Assembly (NCBI GenBank): GCA_902768785.1
Contig: CACXMM010000003.1
Span: 62,001 to 126,000, forward strand
Direction of reading: 5' to 3'
Length of the DNA: 64,000 nt
DNA from: an uncultured Prevotellaceae bacterium
GTDB taxonomy: Bacteria > Bacteroidota > Bacteroidia > Bacteroidales > Bacteroidaceae
The notes beneath the pieces are model-generated. The model saw nothing but the letters and a program-made list of their open reading frames with translations, was not told the DNA's origin and did no database searches. Positions within the stretch are counted from its first letter, which is position 1. Every line of letters starts with the position of its first letter. Of this stretch, positions 26,408 to 34,188 are shown piece by piece. The translations under genes were made by a program, and so were the position numbers.

Positions 26408-27708
26408 AAGAGAATAATGTATCACAAAAGCAGAATGGGAAAATTAATGTCTTGGTTTTTCCCTGCGAAAGTAACTCGAATGAATTACATGATGCACTAT
26501 CATATTGCTTTAATGTAAATGTGTTTGGGGCTTCATCAGTAAAAAGGCATGGCGCTTATATATATAAGAACTACAATTGTAACCTGCCATTTGTTAATTC
26601 AGATGACTTTCTCGATGTCTTTAATGAGTATTTGGATGATAACAGAATAGATATCATCATGCCTACACACGATACTATTGCGCTGTTTTTAGCGGAACAT
26701 GCATCGGAAATCCATGCAAGGGTAGTTCAATCAGATATAAGGACCAACAGAATTTGTAGAAGCAAAATACAGACATACGAAACATTCAATGATTGTGATT
26801 TTGTTCCTCAACGATATACAAATAAGCAAAATGTAGAATTGCCTGCATTTGCAAAACCAGATGTTGGAGAGGGCGCTCACGGAGCTTTCATGGCAAAAAG
26901 CATAAAGGAACTTAGTACTATTGATTACGACAATTTTTTAGTTACAGAGTTTCTTCCAGGAGAAGAGATAACTGTAGATTGTCTGACGGATAAAAATGGA
27001 ATGCTAGTATGCGTCCTTCCACGTACACGTGACAGAATCTTTGGAGGAATAGCAGTCAATAGTAAATCTATTCCCGCAACTGACGAGATAAAAAACATCG
27101 CTGCAAAGATTAATGAACGCTTAACATTTAAGGGGCTGTGGTATTTCCAGCTGCGAGCAGATAAAACCGGGAAACTGAAGCTGATGGAAATCTCTACGCG
27201 TTGCGCAGGTACGATGTGTGTATCAAGGGCACGTGGATATAACCTCCCGTTATTGAGCGTATATACCGCAATGGGATATGAAATCAGTGTCGCTAAAGAA
27301 TTAATGGATGTGGAGATGGATCGCGCTCTCATTGCGCGATATGATTTGCATCTTCATTTTGATACCGTCTATATTGACTTTGATGACACCATTACTCTTC
27401 GTGGGGAAATTAATCCACTGGCGATGTTTTTCTTATACCAATGTCATAATAAGCAAGTGAAAGTATATTTGTTGACTCGACACATTCACGATATACACGA
27501 CACTCTAAGAAAATATGCTGTTTCAGAGGGATTGTTTGAAGATATTATATATATCCCAGATAATGAGAAAAAATCAAAATATATAACCGTTAAGAACTCA
27601 ATCTTTATAGACAATATGTTCAAAGAGCGTCAAGAAGTATCTGATAAATGCGGAATTCCCGTATTTGATGCGGATGGTTTTGAATTTTTATTAGATTGGA
27701 GAATATGA
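26404..27708 (+). CDS. ATP-grasp protein fused to a HAD-like phosphatase domain
   Basis: The start at 26404 is chosen because it overlaps the GNAT fragment stop; an in-frame ATG at 26374 lies inside that fragment. Residues 1-300 are a CarB-like ATP-grasp ligase (AFAKPDVGEGAHGAFMAKS, LVTEFLPGEEITVDCL, KLKLMEISTRCAGTM). From about residue 317 a HAD domain begins with VYIDFDDTITL (DxDxT motif), VYLLTRH and IFIDNMF. The 434-aa fusion may ligate and dephosphorylate one intermediate. Substrates are unknown. Confidence 0.78.
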   Translation: MKENNVSQKQNGKINVLVFPCESNSNELHDALSYCFNVNVFGASSVKRHGAYIYKNYNCNLPFVNSDDFLDVFNEYLDDNRIDIIMPTHDTIALFLAEHASEIHARVVQSDIRTNRICRSKIQTYETFNDCDFVPQRYTNKQNVELPAFAKPDVGEGAHGAFMAKSIKELSTIDYDNFLVTEFLPGEEITVDCLTDKNGMLVCVLPRTRDRIFGGIAVNSKSIPATDEIKNIAAKINERLTFKGLWYFQLRADKTGKLKLMEISTRCAGTMCVSRARGYNLPLLSVYTAMGYEISVAKELMDVEMDRALIARYDLHLHFDTVYIDFDDTITLRGEINPLAMFFLYQCHNKQVKVYLLTRHIHDIHDTLRKYAVSEGLFEDIIYIPDNEKKSKYITVKNSIFIDNMFKERQEVSDKCGIPVFDADGFEFLLDWRI

Positions 27709-27729
27709 GAAATTTTGAATGAAAAATTA

Positions 27730-27774
27730 ATGGCAGAACAGAGTTTAAAAGATAAAATATATGGCAATAACTGA
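27730..27774 (+). pseudogene. Wzx-start remnant 1 (MAEQSLKDK leader ORF)
   Basis: ATG at 27730 reads MAEQSLKDKIYGNN and stops. The first nine residues equal the common opening of Bacteroidota flippases. Its end overlaps the start of the 98-aa gene at 27761 in another frame, so it may couple translation. Confidence 0.75.
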
Positions 27775-28057
27775 TTTTGATTTATGGCTTGACAATAATG
27801 ATTTGTCAGACTTTAATGATGTATATGCCCTTTATCATTCTGTTTCTGGAATTGAAGATTGGGGTAGTTTTAAGGCTGTACGTGGTCGAGGTGCACAACA
27901 ATTAATAGTTCACTCTCGTGAATGTGATGAGCCTCTATTGCTTGCTTCGGATAAAGCACGTGATGCATTCTTGAAGAAAATAGAAGACACCTATTGTGAA
28001 GATATGGGTATAGAGGGCTATTATGGTTTCCATCATGCAATGGAGAAAGATGATTAA
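27761..28057 (+). CDS. 98-aa acidic hypothetical protein
   Basis: Not recognised. The product is acidic (FDLWLDNNDLSDFNDVYALY) with a short central basic patch (KAVRGRGAQQL) and no membrane segment. It starts inside Wzx-start remnant 1 and ends 8 bp before the kwaA start, so it could be the first gene of the Kiwa operon or a separate small cassette. Confidence 0.55.
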   Translation: MAITDFDLWLDNNDLSDFNDVYALYHSVSGIEDWGSFKAVRGRGAQQLIVHSRECDEPLLLASDKARDAFLKKIEDTYCEDMGIEGYYGFHHAMEKDD

Positions 28058-28065
28058 CCATTGTT

Positions 28066-28677
28066 ATGGCTGAGCAAAGCTTGAAAGACAAGAAGGTTAG
28101 TTCGGGTTTATTTACAAATAAGCTTGGCTTACTGGCAATATCATTACTGCCTGTGTGGCTTGTGCTCTTTGTGAAGGATGTGGATATACCCATTTATCTG
28201 GGACAAGACTGGCAGTTTGTGGGCTGGGGAAGGTTGTTAAACTTTAGGAATATAGTGGCAGCCACAAGTTTTGTTATGACATTGAACGGTATAGCAAGTC
28301 TCCTTCAGTTATTGCATAGGACGGAGGGAACTCCAGATGGACTGACAACGGCTATTAGTATAGTAGGCAATAGAAATTACGATTATGTGAATACGCTTGC
28401 AACTATAGTAACACTTTTGGGCGTTATACTTGTGCCAGTTGATACACTGAGAGGTTTTCTTATTTTCGCCATTTTGATGATACTTATTATAGTATGTTAC
28501 ATGAAGACAAATTTGTATTATTGTAACCCGATATTTGCAGCACTAGGCTTTAGGGTTTATACCGTAAATGGAAAAGGGTTGCAGGAAGAATCTATAGCTA
28601 TCTATCGTGGAGCACTTCAAAACCATAGGGGGGTAAGGTTTTATCATATTTCCGACAATGTATATTTCTTGATATGA
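28066..28677 (+). CDS. kwaA: KwaA-like membrane protein of a Kiwa defence system, with a Wzx-derived start
   Basis: The 203-aa protein opens MAEQSLKDKKVSSG, the flippase leader, and then passes in frame into KLGLLAISLLPVWLVLFVKD, the first of about four membrane segments. Others are near residues 58-85 and 108-145. No other Met occurs before about residue 69, so the leader supplies the real start codon. KwaA is the membrane component of Kiwa; the identification rests mainly on the coupled KwaB gene (4-nt ATGA overlap), together with size and topology. Confidence 0.72.
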   Translation: MAEQSLKDKKVSSGLFTNKLGLLAISLLPVWLVLFVKDVDIPIYLGQDWQFVGWGRLLNFRNIVAATSFVMTLNGIASLLQLLHRTEGTPDGLTTAISIVGNRNYDYVNTLATIVTLLGVILVPVDTLRGFLIFAILMILIIVCYMKTNLYYCNPIFAALGFRVYTVNGKGLQEESIAIYRGALQNHRGVRFYHISDNVYFLI

Positions 28678-29648
28678 CAACAGAAGATTTTAAAGAAAAG
28701 ATGCAATCGCTGATTGATCTTGACGATGATTTCAGTGCGATTGTCTTTTTTGCGATGAAAAGCGAAGAGGGTATTGTGCTTAAGAAAGCCAATATAATCA
28801 ATGAAGTCCTTATTGGAATTGCCGAAGGTTATAGAGAGGCCCTTGCTATAGAATTGTCTCGATTTGAGGATGACGACCAAATGTTGGTATTGAACCTGTC
28901 AGACAGAGACGAACGTGGAAATGTCGTTTATCGTTATGATATACCAGACGAGCAACCTTCTTATTTTGAGGTGATGAAAGAACCCATAGGCCCGCAAATA
29001 GTGGATTATGTCGGTGAAAAAATGTTCAATTTCGATAGAGATTCATTTTCGGACATAGACTATTTCGTTGTACGACTGGGAACTGAAGACAATAACATTG
29101 TGATTTATCGGAACAATTTCAATGTGAACCTGATGAAGCAAGGTCGTGGCCGTTTTTATCTTAATAAGTCGGGTTCTCAGATAGCAAAGGTTGAGAATGA
29201 CATTCTTCGTATGGATTCTCAGATAGACTGTATGCTGATAGACGATGATTTCTATATCATTAACCTCAAGAACCTTGATACAAGTAAGGAGTTCTCAGCA
29301 ATTATACGAAGAAGAGCCGATGCGGCCTTAGACCAGATTGCAGATTTACCATATATCGATGATGTGGAAGTGTTGCGGCAACGTCTGGATGACCTTAGCT
29401 TTGCTAGACGATTGATGCGGGCGATGGATAACTCACCTGTGACTGCATTGCCACAGAATGATGTGTTAGATTTTGTAAGAGGTCACCAGAAATTGGGGAA
29501 TCTTATTCGCATCAACGGAGATAAGTTTGATTTGTCAACCAAGCGTTCGCAAAGCGCATTTATCAGTTTGTTGAATGATGACTTTCTTTATTCCAAACTG
29601 ACTAGACGGGACTATGAGAGTTCTGCCAAGGGACCGGTAAGGGAATAA
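28674..29648 (+). CDS. kwaB: KwaB-like protein (DUF4868) of a Kiwa defence system
   Basis: The 324-aa protein matches my recollection of DUF4868. It has an N-terminal domain of alternating strands, then IYRNNFNVNLMKQGRGRFYL, IAKVENDILRMDSQIDCMLI, DDDFYIINLKNLD, and the helical block VEVLRQRLDDLSFARRLMRA. In known Kiwa systems KwaB is the cytoplasmic DNA-binding partner of membrane KwaA and restrains late phage replication. The gene order kwaA-kwaB with overlap is the standard arrangement. Confidence 0.82.
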   Translation: MTTEDFKEKMQSLIDLDDDFSAIVFFAMKSEEGIVLKKANIINEVLIGIAEGYREALAIELSRFEDDDQMLVLNLSDRDERGNVVYRYDIPDEQPSYFEVMKEPIGPQIVDYVGEKMFNFDRDSFSDIDYFVVRLGTEDNNIVIYRNNFNVNLMKQGRGRFYLNKSGSQIAKVENDILRMDSQIDCMLIDDDFYIINLKNLDTSKEFSAIIRRRADAALDQIADLPYIDDVEVLRQRLDDLSFARRLMRAMDNSPVTALPQNDVLDFVRGHQKLGNLIRINGDKFDLSTKRSQSAFISLLNDDFLYSKLTRRDYESSAKGPVRE

Positions 29649-29658
29649 ATCAGTTTTC

Positions 29659-30486
29659 ATGAACTTCTTATTTTGGAATATTCATAACGACGGGTCATTC
29701 TTCGATGTTATCTGCGAAATGGTCAAGGAAAATTCGATTGGAGTGGCCATGTTTGCTGAATTCCCAGAGGGAGAACAAAGGAGACTATTGCTGTCATTGA
29801 GAAAAGTTAACAATTCATTCCGATATGTGCAGACTGTGAAAAAAGTGAAGGTGGAGGTTTTTACGATATTACCGGAAAACGAACTTGTTACCATTCTTGA
29901 TGAACGTCGCTTCACAGTGAAACGCTATCATAATAGAACGCTTAATAGGAATTTCAATCTTGTTCTGTGCCATTTGATTAGTAAATCTAATGACTCGAAT
30001 GCAGAGGTTGATCAGGCAGAGGAAGTCAGATATGTAGTTCAGGCTATCAATGAAATGGAGAAAACACAAGCTAATGAACTGACCATAGTCTGCGGTGATT
30101 TGAATATGAATCCATTTGAGGAGGGGATGGTTGGTTCTTCATGCTTCAATGCTGTGATGGACAAGACTATTGCACAGAATCTTAAGAGAACTGTAGGAAA
30201 TAGACAGTTTAAGATGTTTTATAATCCTATGTGGGGACTTCTTGGTGATAACGGACGCAGTGTGGTGTCAGGCACTCATTTCTACAACCCTCATCACCAT
30301 ATTCAGTACTTTTGGAATATGTTTGACCAAGTATTGATTCGTCCAGGAGTGATACCATATTTCACGGATCGTTATTTAAAGATATTGACAGGGACTAAGT
30401 CGGTGAGTCTTTTAACTGTTAACCATACGATGCGTACAATTTACTCAGATCATTTGCCGATAAAATTTACAATTAAAACAAAATAG
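29659..30486 (+). CDS. Endonuclease/exonuclease/phosphatase (EEP) superfamily protein
   Basis: The 275-aa protein has the full EEP catalytic set: FWNIHND (Asn7), the GDxN loop VCGDLNMNPFE (about residues 143-153), and YSDHLPIKF (about 261-269). EEP enzymes hydrolyse phosphodiesters in DNA, RNA or lipids. No signal peptide is seen, so it should be cytosolic. It begins 10 bp after kwaB and is followed after 11 bp by a 139-aa gene. It may be an accessory of Kiwa or a separate nuclease-partner unit. Confidence 0.8.
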   Translation: MNFLFWNIHNDGSFFDVICEMVKENSIGVAMFAEFPEGEQRRLLLSLRKVNNSFRYVQTVKKVKVEVFTILPENELVTILDERRFTVKRYHNRTLNRNFNLVLCHLISKSNDSNAEVDQAEEVRYVVQAINEMEKTQANELTIVCGDLNMNPFEEGMVGSSCFNAVMDKTIAQNLKRTVGNRQFKMFYNPMWGLLGDNGRSVVSGTHFYNPHHHIQYFWNMFDQVLIRPGVIPYFTDRYLKILTGTKSVSLLTVNHTMRTIYSDHLPIKFTIKTK

Positions 30487-30497
30487 ACAGGTTACTT

Positions 30498-30917
30498 ATG
30501 GAAAGTTTATGGCCGAAACTGGATACAATTTCTCAGGATGTGCCTGTGCAAATATTAAAGGCACAAGCAGAAATATTTAATAGAGAAATGAAAGGAATAT
30601 TAGAATGTGAAGTGAGTTCTTCTGAGATTCAGCATACAGGCGTTTTTGTCCCTGGCATAGATAATGATTTCACAACAAAGTTGATAGTTTCCTGTCCAAA
30701 TCTCTATGATTATAATCTAGTGTTGGTTCAGGTGAACAACCTTATTTCAAAAGCGTATCCATGTGAAATTATCAATTGTTTAAAGGATGAGAGTTTAAGT
30801 TTTGGCACAAAGGCTGACAATGCAGAAGAGTTCAAACAAATTCTTTCATCAATATTAAAAAGTGAAGAAGTAATTACTGCGTTGCAGAATTTGATTGCGC
30901 AGACTAGGGATATGTAA
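30498..30917 (+). CDS. 139-aa hypothetical protein, possible partner of the EEP nuclease
   Basis: Not recognised. The sequence suggests an alpha/beta protein (TKLIVSCPNLYDYNLVLVQV) ending in helices (AEEFKQILSSILKSEEVITAL). It follows the EEP gene by 11 bp and ends 19 bp before Wzx-start remnant 3, so it closes this cassette. An inhibitor or specificity partner is possible, on position alone. Confidence 0.55.
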   Translation: MESLWPKLDTISQDVPVQILKAQAEIFNREMKGILECEVSSSEIQHTGVFVPGIDNDFTTKLIVSCPNLYDYNLVLVQVNNLISKAYPCEIINCLKDESLSFGTKADNAEEFKQILSSILKSEEVITALQNLIAQTRDM

Positions 30918-30936
30918 AAATGGAAATTGCTAGGAG

Positions 30937-30999
30937 ATGGCTGAACAAAGCTTAAAAGATAAGACAGTAAAAGGCTTTGCATGCAAAAAACTAGCGTGA
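30937..30999 (+). pseudogene. Wzx-start remnant 3
   Basis: ATG at 30937 after an AGGAG site reads MAEQSLKDKTVKGFACKKLA and stops. This is the longest of the non-fused leaders; KTVKGF is also typical of flippase starts. The frame is lost after about 15 codons. Confidence 0.8.
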
Positions 31000-31021
31000 T
31001 TCGATGTTTTCTTAAATATAA

Positions 31022-31053
31022 TTTGGCAGATCAGAAAATATTCTTTATTTTTG
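31022..31053 (+). promoter_or_regulatory. Promoter between Wzx-start remnant 3 and the membrane/S24-like pair
   Basis: TTTG (31022-31025), 20 bp, TATTTTTG (31046-31053). It would start a transcript about 18 nt before the ATG at 31077. Confidence 0.75.
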
Positions 31054-31076
31054 CATACTAAATATGTAGCTGAATT

Positions 31077-31487
31077 ATGAGATGGAAATTATTATATGTA
31101 ATCTCATGGTCTGGAGGATTGTTCTTTGCGACTTTTCCAACAATGGTGAGAGGAGACTTTAACTTCTCACTGAGGGAAGGGTCGACAACGGATCTTATAG
31201 ACTTATACACCATCCCCCTGATGATGGCTATGGCTTTGTTCTTAGAAGATGCACTTTATGCCTATAGGCTTGACCAGTCAATCGGTAGGAATAATAGTAT
31301 AGCTGGGCTCTTTCTGGCTGAGATTGGTTTTTTGGTGTCTTTCGCATTGTCTTTATTTGGTGACAAAACTCTTTCTCTGATAATGTTTGTTACGGCATGG
31401 ATTTCCATGACGTTTATGAAACTGATTACAACTCCTGCCGTACGACAATCTCGTGCGCAAAGGGATGGACGAAGGATTAGCAAATAG
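31077..31487 (+). CDS. 136-aa hypothetical membrane protein
   Basis: Not recognised. Four hydrophobic segments are visible (LLYVISWSGGLFFATF; LYTIPLMMAMALFL; IAGLFLAEIGFLVSFALSLF; LSLIMFVTAWISMTF), with a basic C-terminal tail (RQSRAQRDGRRISK) that should be cytoplasmic. It has its own promoter and lies 17 bp before a TM-S24-like gene, so the two form a likely operon. Confidence 0.6.
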   Translation: MRWKLLYVISWSGGLFFATFPTMVRGDFNFSLREGSTTDLIDLYTIPLMMAMALFLEDALYAYRLDQSIGRNNSIAGLFLAEIGFLVSFALSLFGDKTLSLIMFVTAWISMTFMKLITTPAVRQSRAQRDGRRISK

Positions 31488-31504
31488 ATAAAACGAAGAT
31501 CAGT

Positions 31505-32131
31505 ATGTACGAAACAGTTTTTGCCATCTTGTTTATAGTTTTGATGGGTGTGTCTGTGGGATTAGTTGTATCAGGGCTCATTGGCTTAAGTACAGCAAAG
31601 GCAGGTAAGGTTTCAAAGCCATGCCCTAGGTATGTATTCTATAATAGATCTGACAATGGAAAGATTTCTGTGGATGGAAGGCCTGTAGATGTTTCCAAGA
31701 TGGTGCATCTCGCTGTGTGTGGCAATTCAATGAAAGACTATGATATCTTTGACGGCCAAGAGATATATGCCATGCCAATTTCTACTGATGCAGATAAAAG
31801 GATTATTCAAGATCATCCGGTTTTGATTTTTAGAATAACGAATGCCAAAATTTTTGATAGCCAGTATAAGTTAAGGAAATTTGTTGATTATGGCAATTTA
31901 GGATATTCTGATGCACAATGGGATGATGTTTTCGAGAAGAATGCCCAGAGGATAAAACTAAGAAGAGAAGATTTTGTTCGAAAGTGTCTGATTAAAGCCG
32001 ATAAACTAAAGAGACTGCAAGTGGGAGACGAAGTTGCATTATCAGAAACCTTTGATGAAGATGCTAATGCCTACGACTACTCTTTGCATCCAGTAGATAC
32101 CATTTTTGCAACTGTTGAGTATGCTGTTTAG
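31505..32131 (+). CDS. Membrane-anchored protein with an S24 (LexA-like) peptidase-type domain
   Basis: The 208-aa product has one N-terminal membrane segment (FAILFIVLMGVSVGLVVSGL) and a soluble domain with VCGNSMKDYDIFDGQEIYAM, close to the Ser-Met motif of LexA/S24 and signal-peptidase folds. A candidate dyad Lys lies 47 residues after the Ser (in SQYKLRKFV); LexA has 37, so a loop would have to be longer here. A membrane-tethered S24-type domain beside a small four-TM protein is not an arrangement I know. Protease activity is inferred. Confidence 0.55.
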   Translation: MYETVFAILFIVLMGVSVGLVVSGLIGLSTAKAGKVSKPCPRYVFYNRSDNGKISVDGRPVDVSKMVHLAVCGNSMKDYDIFDGQEIYAMPISTDADKRIIQDHPVLIFRITNAKIFDSQYKLRKFVDYGNLGYSDAQWDDVFEKNAQRIKLRREDFVRKCLIKADKLKRLQVGDEVALSETFDEDANAYDYSLHPVDTIFATVEYAV

Positions 32132-32249
32132 CATGAACGATTAGTTTTTGAATTTAACGCTTCACTCCCTATATGGGTTGAAGGTCACATCGCTGAATAT
32201 GAGCCAATATTCTTTTATAATAACTGTGAAGCGGGGCTAAGTAATTGTT

Positions 32250-32291
32250 ATGGCAGAACAAAACATAAAAGATAAGTTTAGGATAGTATGA
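32250..32291 (+). pseudogene. Wzx-start remnant 4, coupled to the ATPase gene
   Basis: ATG at 32250 reads MAEQNIKDKFRIV and its TGA overlaps the ATPase ATG at 32288 (ATGA). The ATPase is therefore probably translated by re-initiation from the flippase leader. Confidence 0.75.
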
Positions 32292-33463
32292 AGAGAATAA
32301 CAATACGCGACTTTGGACCAATAAGAGAGGCAAACATATTGCTCAAAGATGTGAATGTGATTATCGGAGAGCAGAGTATCGGAAAGAGTTGTGTGCTGAA
32401 GGTGTCTTGTTTCTGTTCGTGGGTGGAAAAACGCATTGAGATAGAACAGAACGCGAGACGTTTTGAGAAGAAAGGTGGCTTTATCAACGAACTCGTGAAT
32501 TTCCATCGTCTGGATGGTTATGTCCACGAGAACACGAAGATTGGCTATGAGTCTGACTTTATGAAGTTCTCTTATGATGCAAAACATGGTTTCACATACG
32601 AATGGAAAGAGAAGAGATGGGATTATAAGCGCCCCAAAGTAAGCTATATACCTGCAGAAAGAAATTTGGTGGCCGTAATACCCAACTGGTTTGAGGTGAA
32701 GTCGGTTGCCAACAATATTCAGGACTTTATGGTGGATTGGTCAGAAGCTAGAAAATCTATTGAGAACGACAAAGAAATTCTTAACTTAAACGTAGCTTAT
32801 CATTATGAGGAAAGTACAGATTCCGATCAGATAAAAATGAGCGACGGACATGTCCTACCTTTCACAAATGTATCCAGCGGTCTACAATCATTGATTCCAC
32901 TCTACATACATCTTGTTAATATTACCAGTAAGAAGTATCGAGAGAAGGAAGACAACTCGGTTAAGCATAAGTCGGAGATGGAAAAATTAGTCTCTTCGCT
33001 ATTTGAATATTACAGTGATAACATCGGTGAGGCTTTTATTAAAAATCCCAATTATGGACTAATCGGAAAAAGAACGGATTCAGACAAGGAGTATATACAA
33101 AACCCAAATATGACTCAATGGACTATCAGGAGACTTTTCAATATGTCGAGAATAAATCATTGTGAAATATTCTTGGAAGAACCTGAGTTGAATCTCTTTC
33201 CCCCGACACAACAGATTCTTATGAGGAACCTCCTAAAACTTCTTGGCCAGAAAAAGGAAAATATGCTTTTCATTTCTACACATAGCCCATATATTCTCGA
33301 TATTTTGTTGGAAAGAGAGAATTATGATTATGGGCTGTTTTATGTTCATTTCTCAGAAAGTGGCTCTGTTGTAAATACCGCCACAGAAGAGGATGTACAG
33401 GATATGTTTGAAGCTGGAGTAGATGCTTTCTTCAATATAGAAAGGTTGGGCAATGAAGCATAA
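32288..33463 (+). CDS. ABC/SMC-type AAA ATPase (OLD-like) of a candidate two-gene defence system
   Basis: The 391-aa protein has Walker A GEQSIGKS (residues 27-34), the signature-like NVSSGLQSLIPL, Walker B CEIFLEEPELNLF (about 291-303) and an H-loop STHSPY (about 331-336), the order of AAA_15/AAA_21 ATPases in OLD, PARIS and Septu-type systems. No C-terminal TOPRIM is fused. The next gene overlaps by 11 nt and may supply the effector. It lies between Wzx-start remnant 4 and a GT2 fragment. Confidence 0.75.
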   Translation: MKRITIRDFGPIREANILLKDVNVIIGEQSIGKSCVLKVSCFCSWVEKRIEIEQNARRFEKKGGFINELVNFHRLDGYVHENTKIGYESDFMKFSYDAKHGFTYEWKEKRWDYKRPKVSYIPAERNLVAVIPNWFEVKSVANNIQDFMVDWSEARKSIENDKEILNLNVAYHYEESTDSDQIKMSDGHVLPFTNVSSGLQSLIPLYIHLVNITSKKYREKEDNSVKHKSEMEKLVSSLFEYYSDNIGEAFIKNPNYGLIGKRTDSDKEYIQNPNMTQWTIRRLFNMSRINHCEIFLEEPELNLFPPTQQILMRNLLKLLGQKKENMLFISTHSPYILDILLERENYDYGLFYVHFSESGSVVNTATEEDVQDMFEAGVDAFFNIERLGNEA

Positions 33464-33995
33464 CGACATTATGCCAGAGTGTTATATTGACACAACACTT
33501 GTCGAATCATTACTATATGCTAAGGTCAACCATAAACATAGTTGCAATGAGGTGGCGAAGGAGATGCAGAAAGGGAAATTCAAGGATGCATTTGCCGTCG
33601 GAATTATCGACAATGACAAAAGGAAGATCTCGTATCTTGAGGATTTTGAAGAAATAGGAAGAACTGAGAATTTGACCTTTCTGAAACATAGGGAAAAGCA
33701 TCACTATGTTATAAAAGTGGGTAAAGAGCATAAGGCTATGGAAACTTTCATCAAGGAAAATGTTTCCGCGTTAGGAATGAAGATGGAAGATTTTGGTTTG
33801 CCGTCCGATTTAGATTCTTTGATTGGAGCTACAAAAGACAGCATCTCTACCCAAAAAGATCCAAGAATACTGAAGTTGTGCAAGACTCTGCAACAGTCAC
33901 CGGAAATGAGCAAGTTGAAAAATGTGCTTGACTATCTCGCTGCAAACAAGTATAATGCAAATGAGGAAACGTTGAAAGCTATGATTAAAGAATAG
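33453..33995 (+). CDS. 180-aa partner of the ATPase, possible small TOPRIM-like effector
   Basis: The family is not recognised with confidence. The N-terminal half (CYIDTTLVESLLY, then DAFAVGIIDNDKRKISYLED) has an acidic DND after a hydrophobic strand, as in TOPRIM domains, and an earlier Glu that could complete the site. The C-terminal half is helical. It starts inside the ATPase gene (11-nt overlap). It is shorter than the DUF4435 effector of PARIS and lacks an HNH, so it fits neither PARIS nor Septu well. Confidence 0.55.
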   Translation: MKHNDIMPECYIDTTLVESLLYAKVNHKHSCNEVAKEMQKGKFKDAFAVGIIDNDKRKISYLEDFEEIGRTENLTFLKHREKHHYVIKVGKEHKAMETFIKENVSALGMKMEDFGLPSDLDSLIGATKDSISTQKDPRILKLCKTLQQSPEMSKLKNVLDYLAANKYNANEETLKAMIKE

Positions 33996-34056
33996 AACAA
34001 ATAGAAAACAGACCTGTATTTTACTTGGTCATTTATGAATAATCAAATTGAATTTA

Positions 34057-34164
34057 ATGGAAAGTCTCGATAATCAAATAGTTGTCAGTATCCAGTGTCT
34101 GGTTTATAATCATGCACCATACATCCGCCAATGCCAAAATGGATTAGTGACATTTAAGGGTTGA
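34057..34164 (+). pseudogene. 5' fragment of a GT2 glycosyltransferase gene
   Basis: The 35-codon frame reads MESLDNQIVVSIQCLVYN, then HAPYIRQCQNGL. It parallels the start of the complete GT2 at 35631 (ILVSILCLVYNHEPYLRQCL) but ends after one more short stretch. It lies immediately left of the intact flippase gene. Confidence 0.75.
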
Positions 34165-34188
34165 ATAAGGATTAGGATAATAACTAAA

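Noticed and set aside
32288-33995. PARIS or Septu system
   Set aside because: The ATPase is of the right general class, but the partner is about half the size of the PARIS DUF4435 effector and has no HNH motif as in PtuB.
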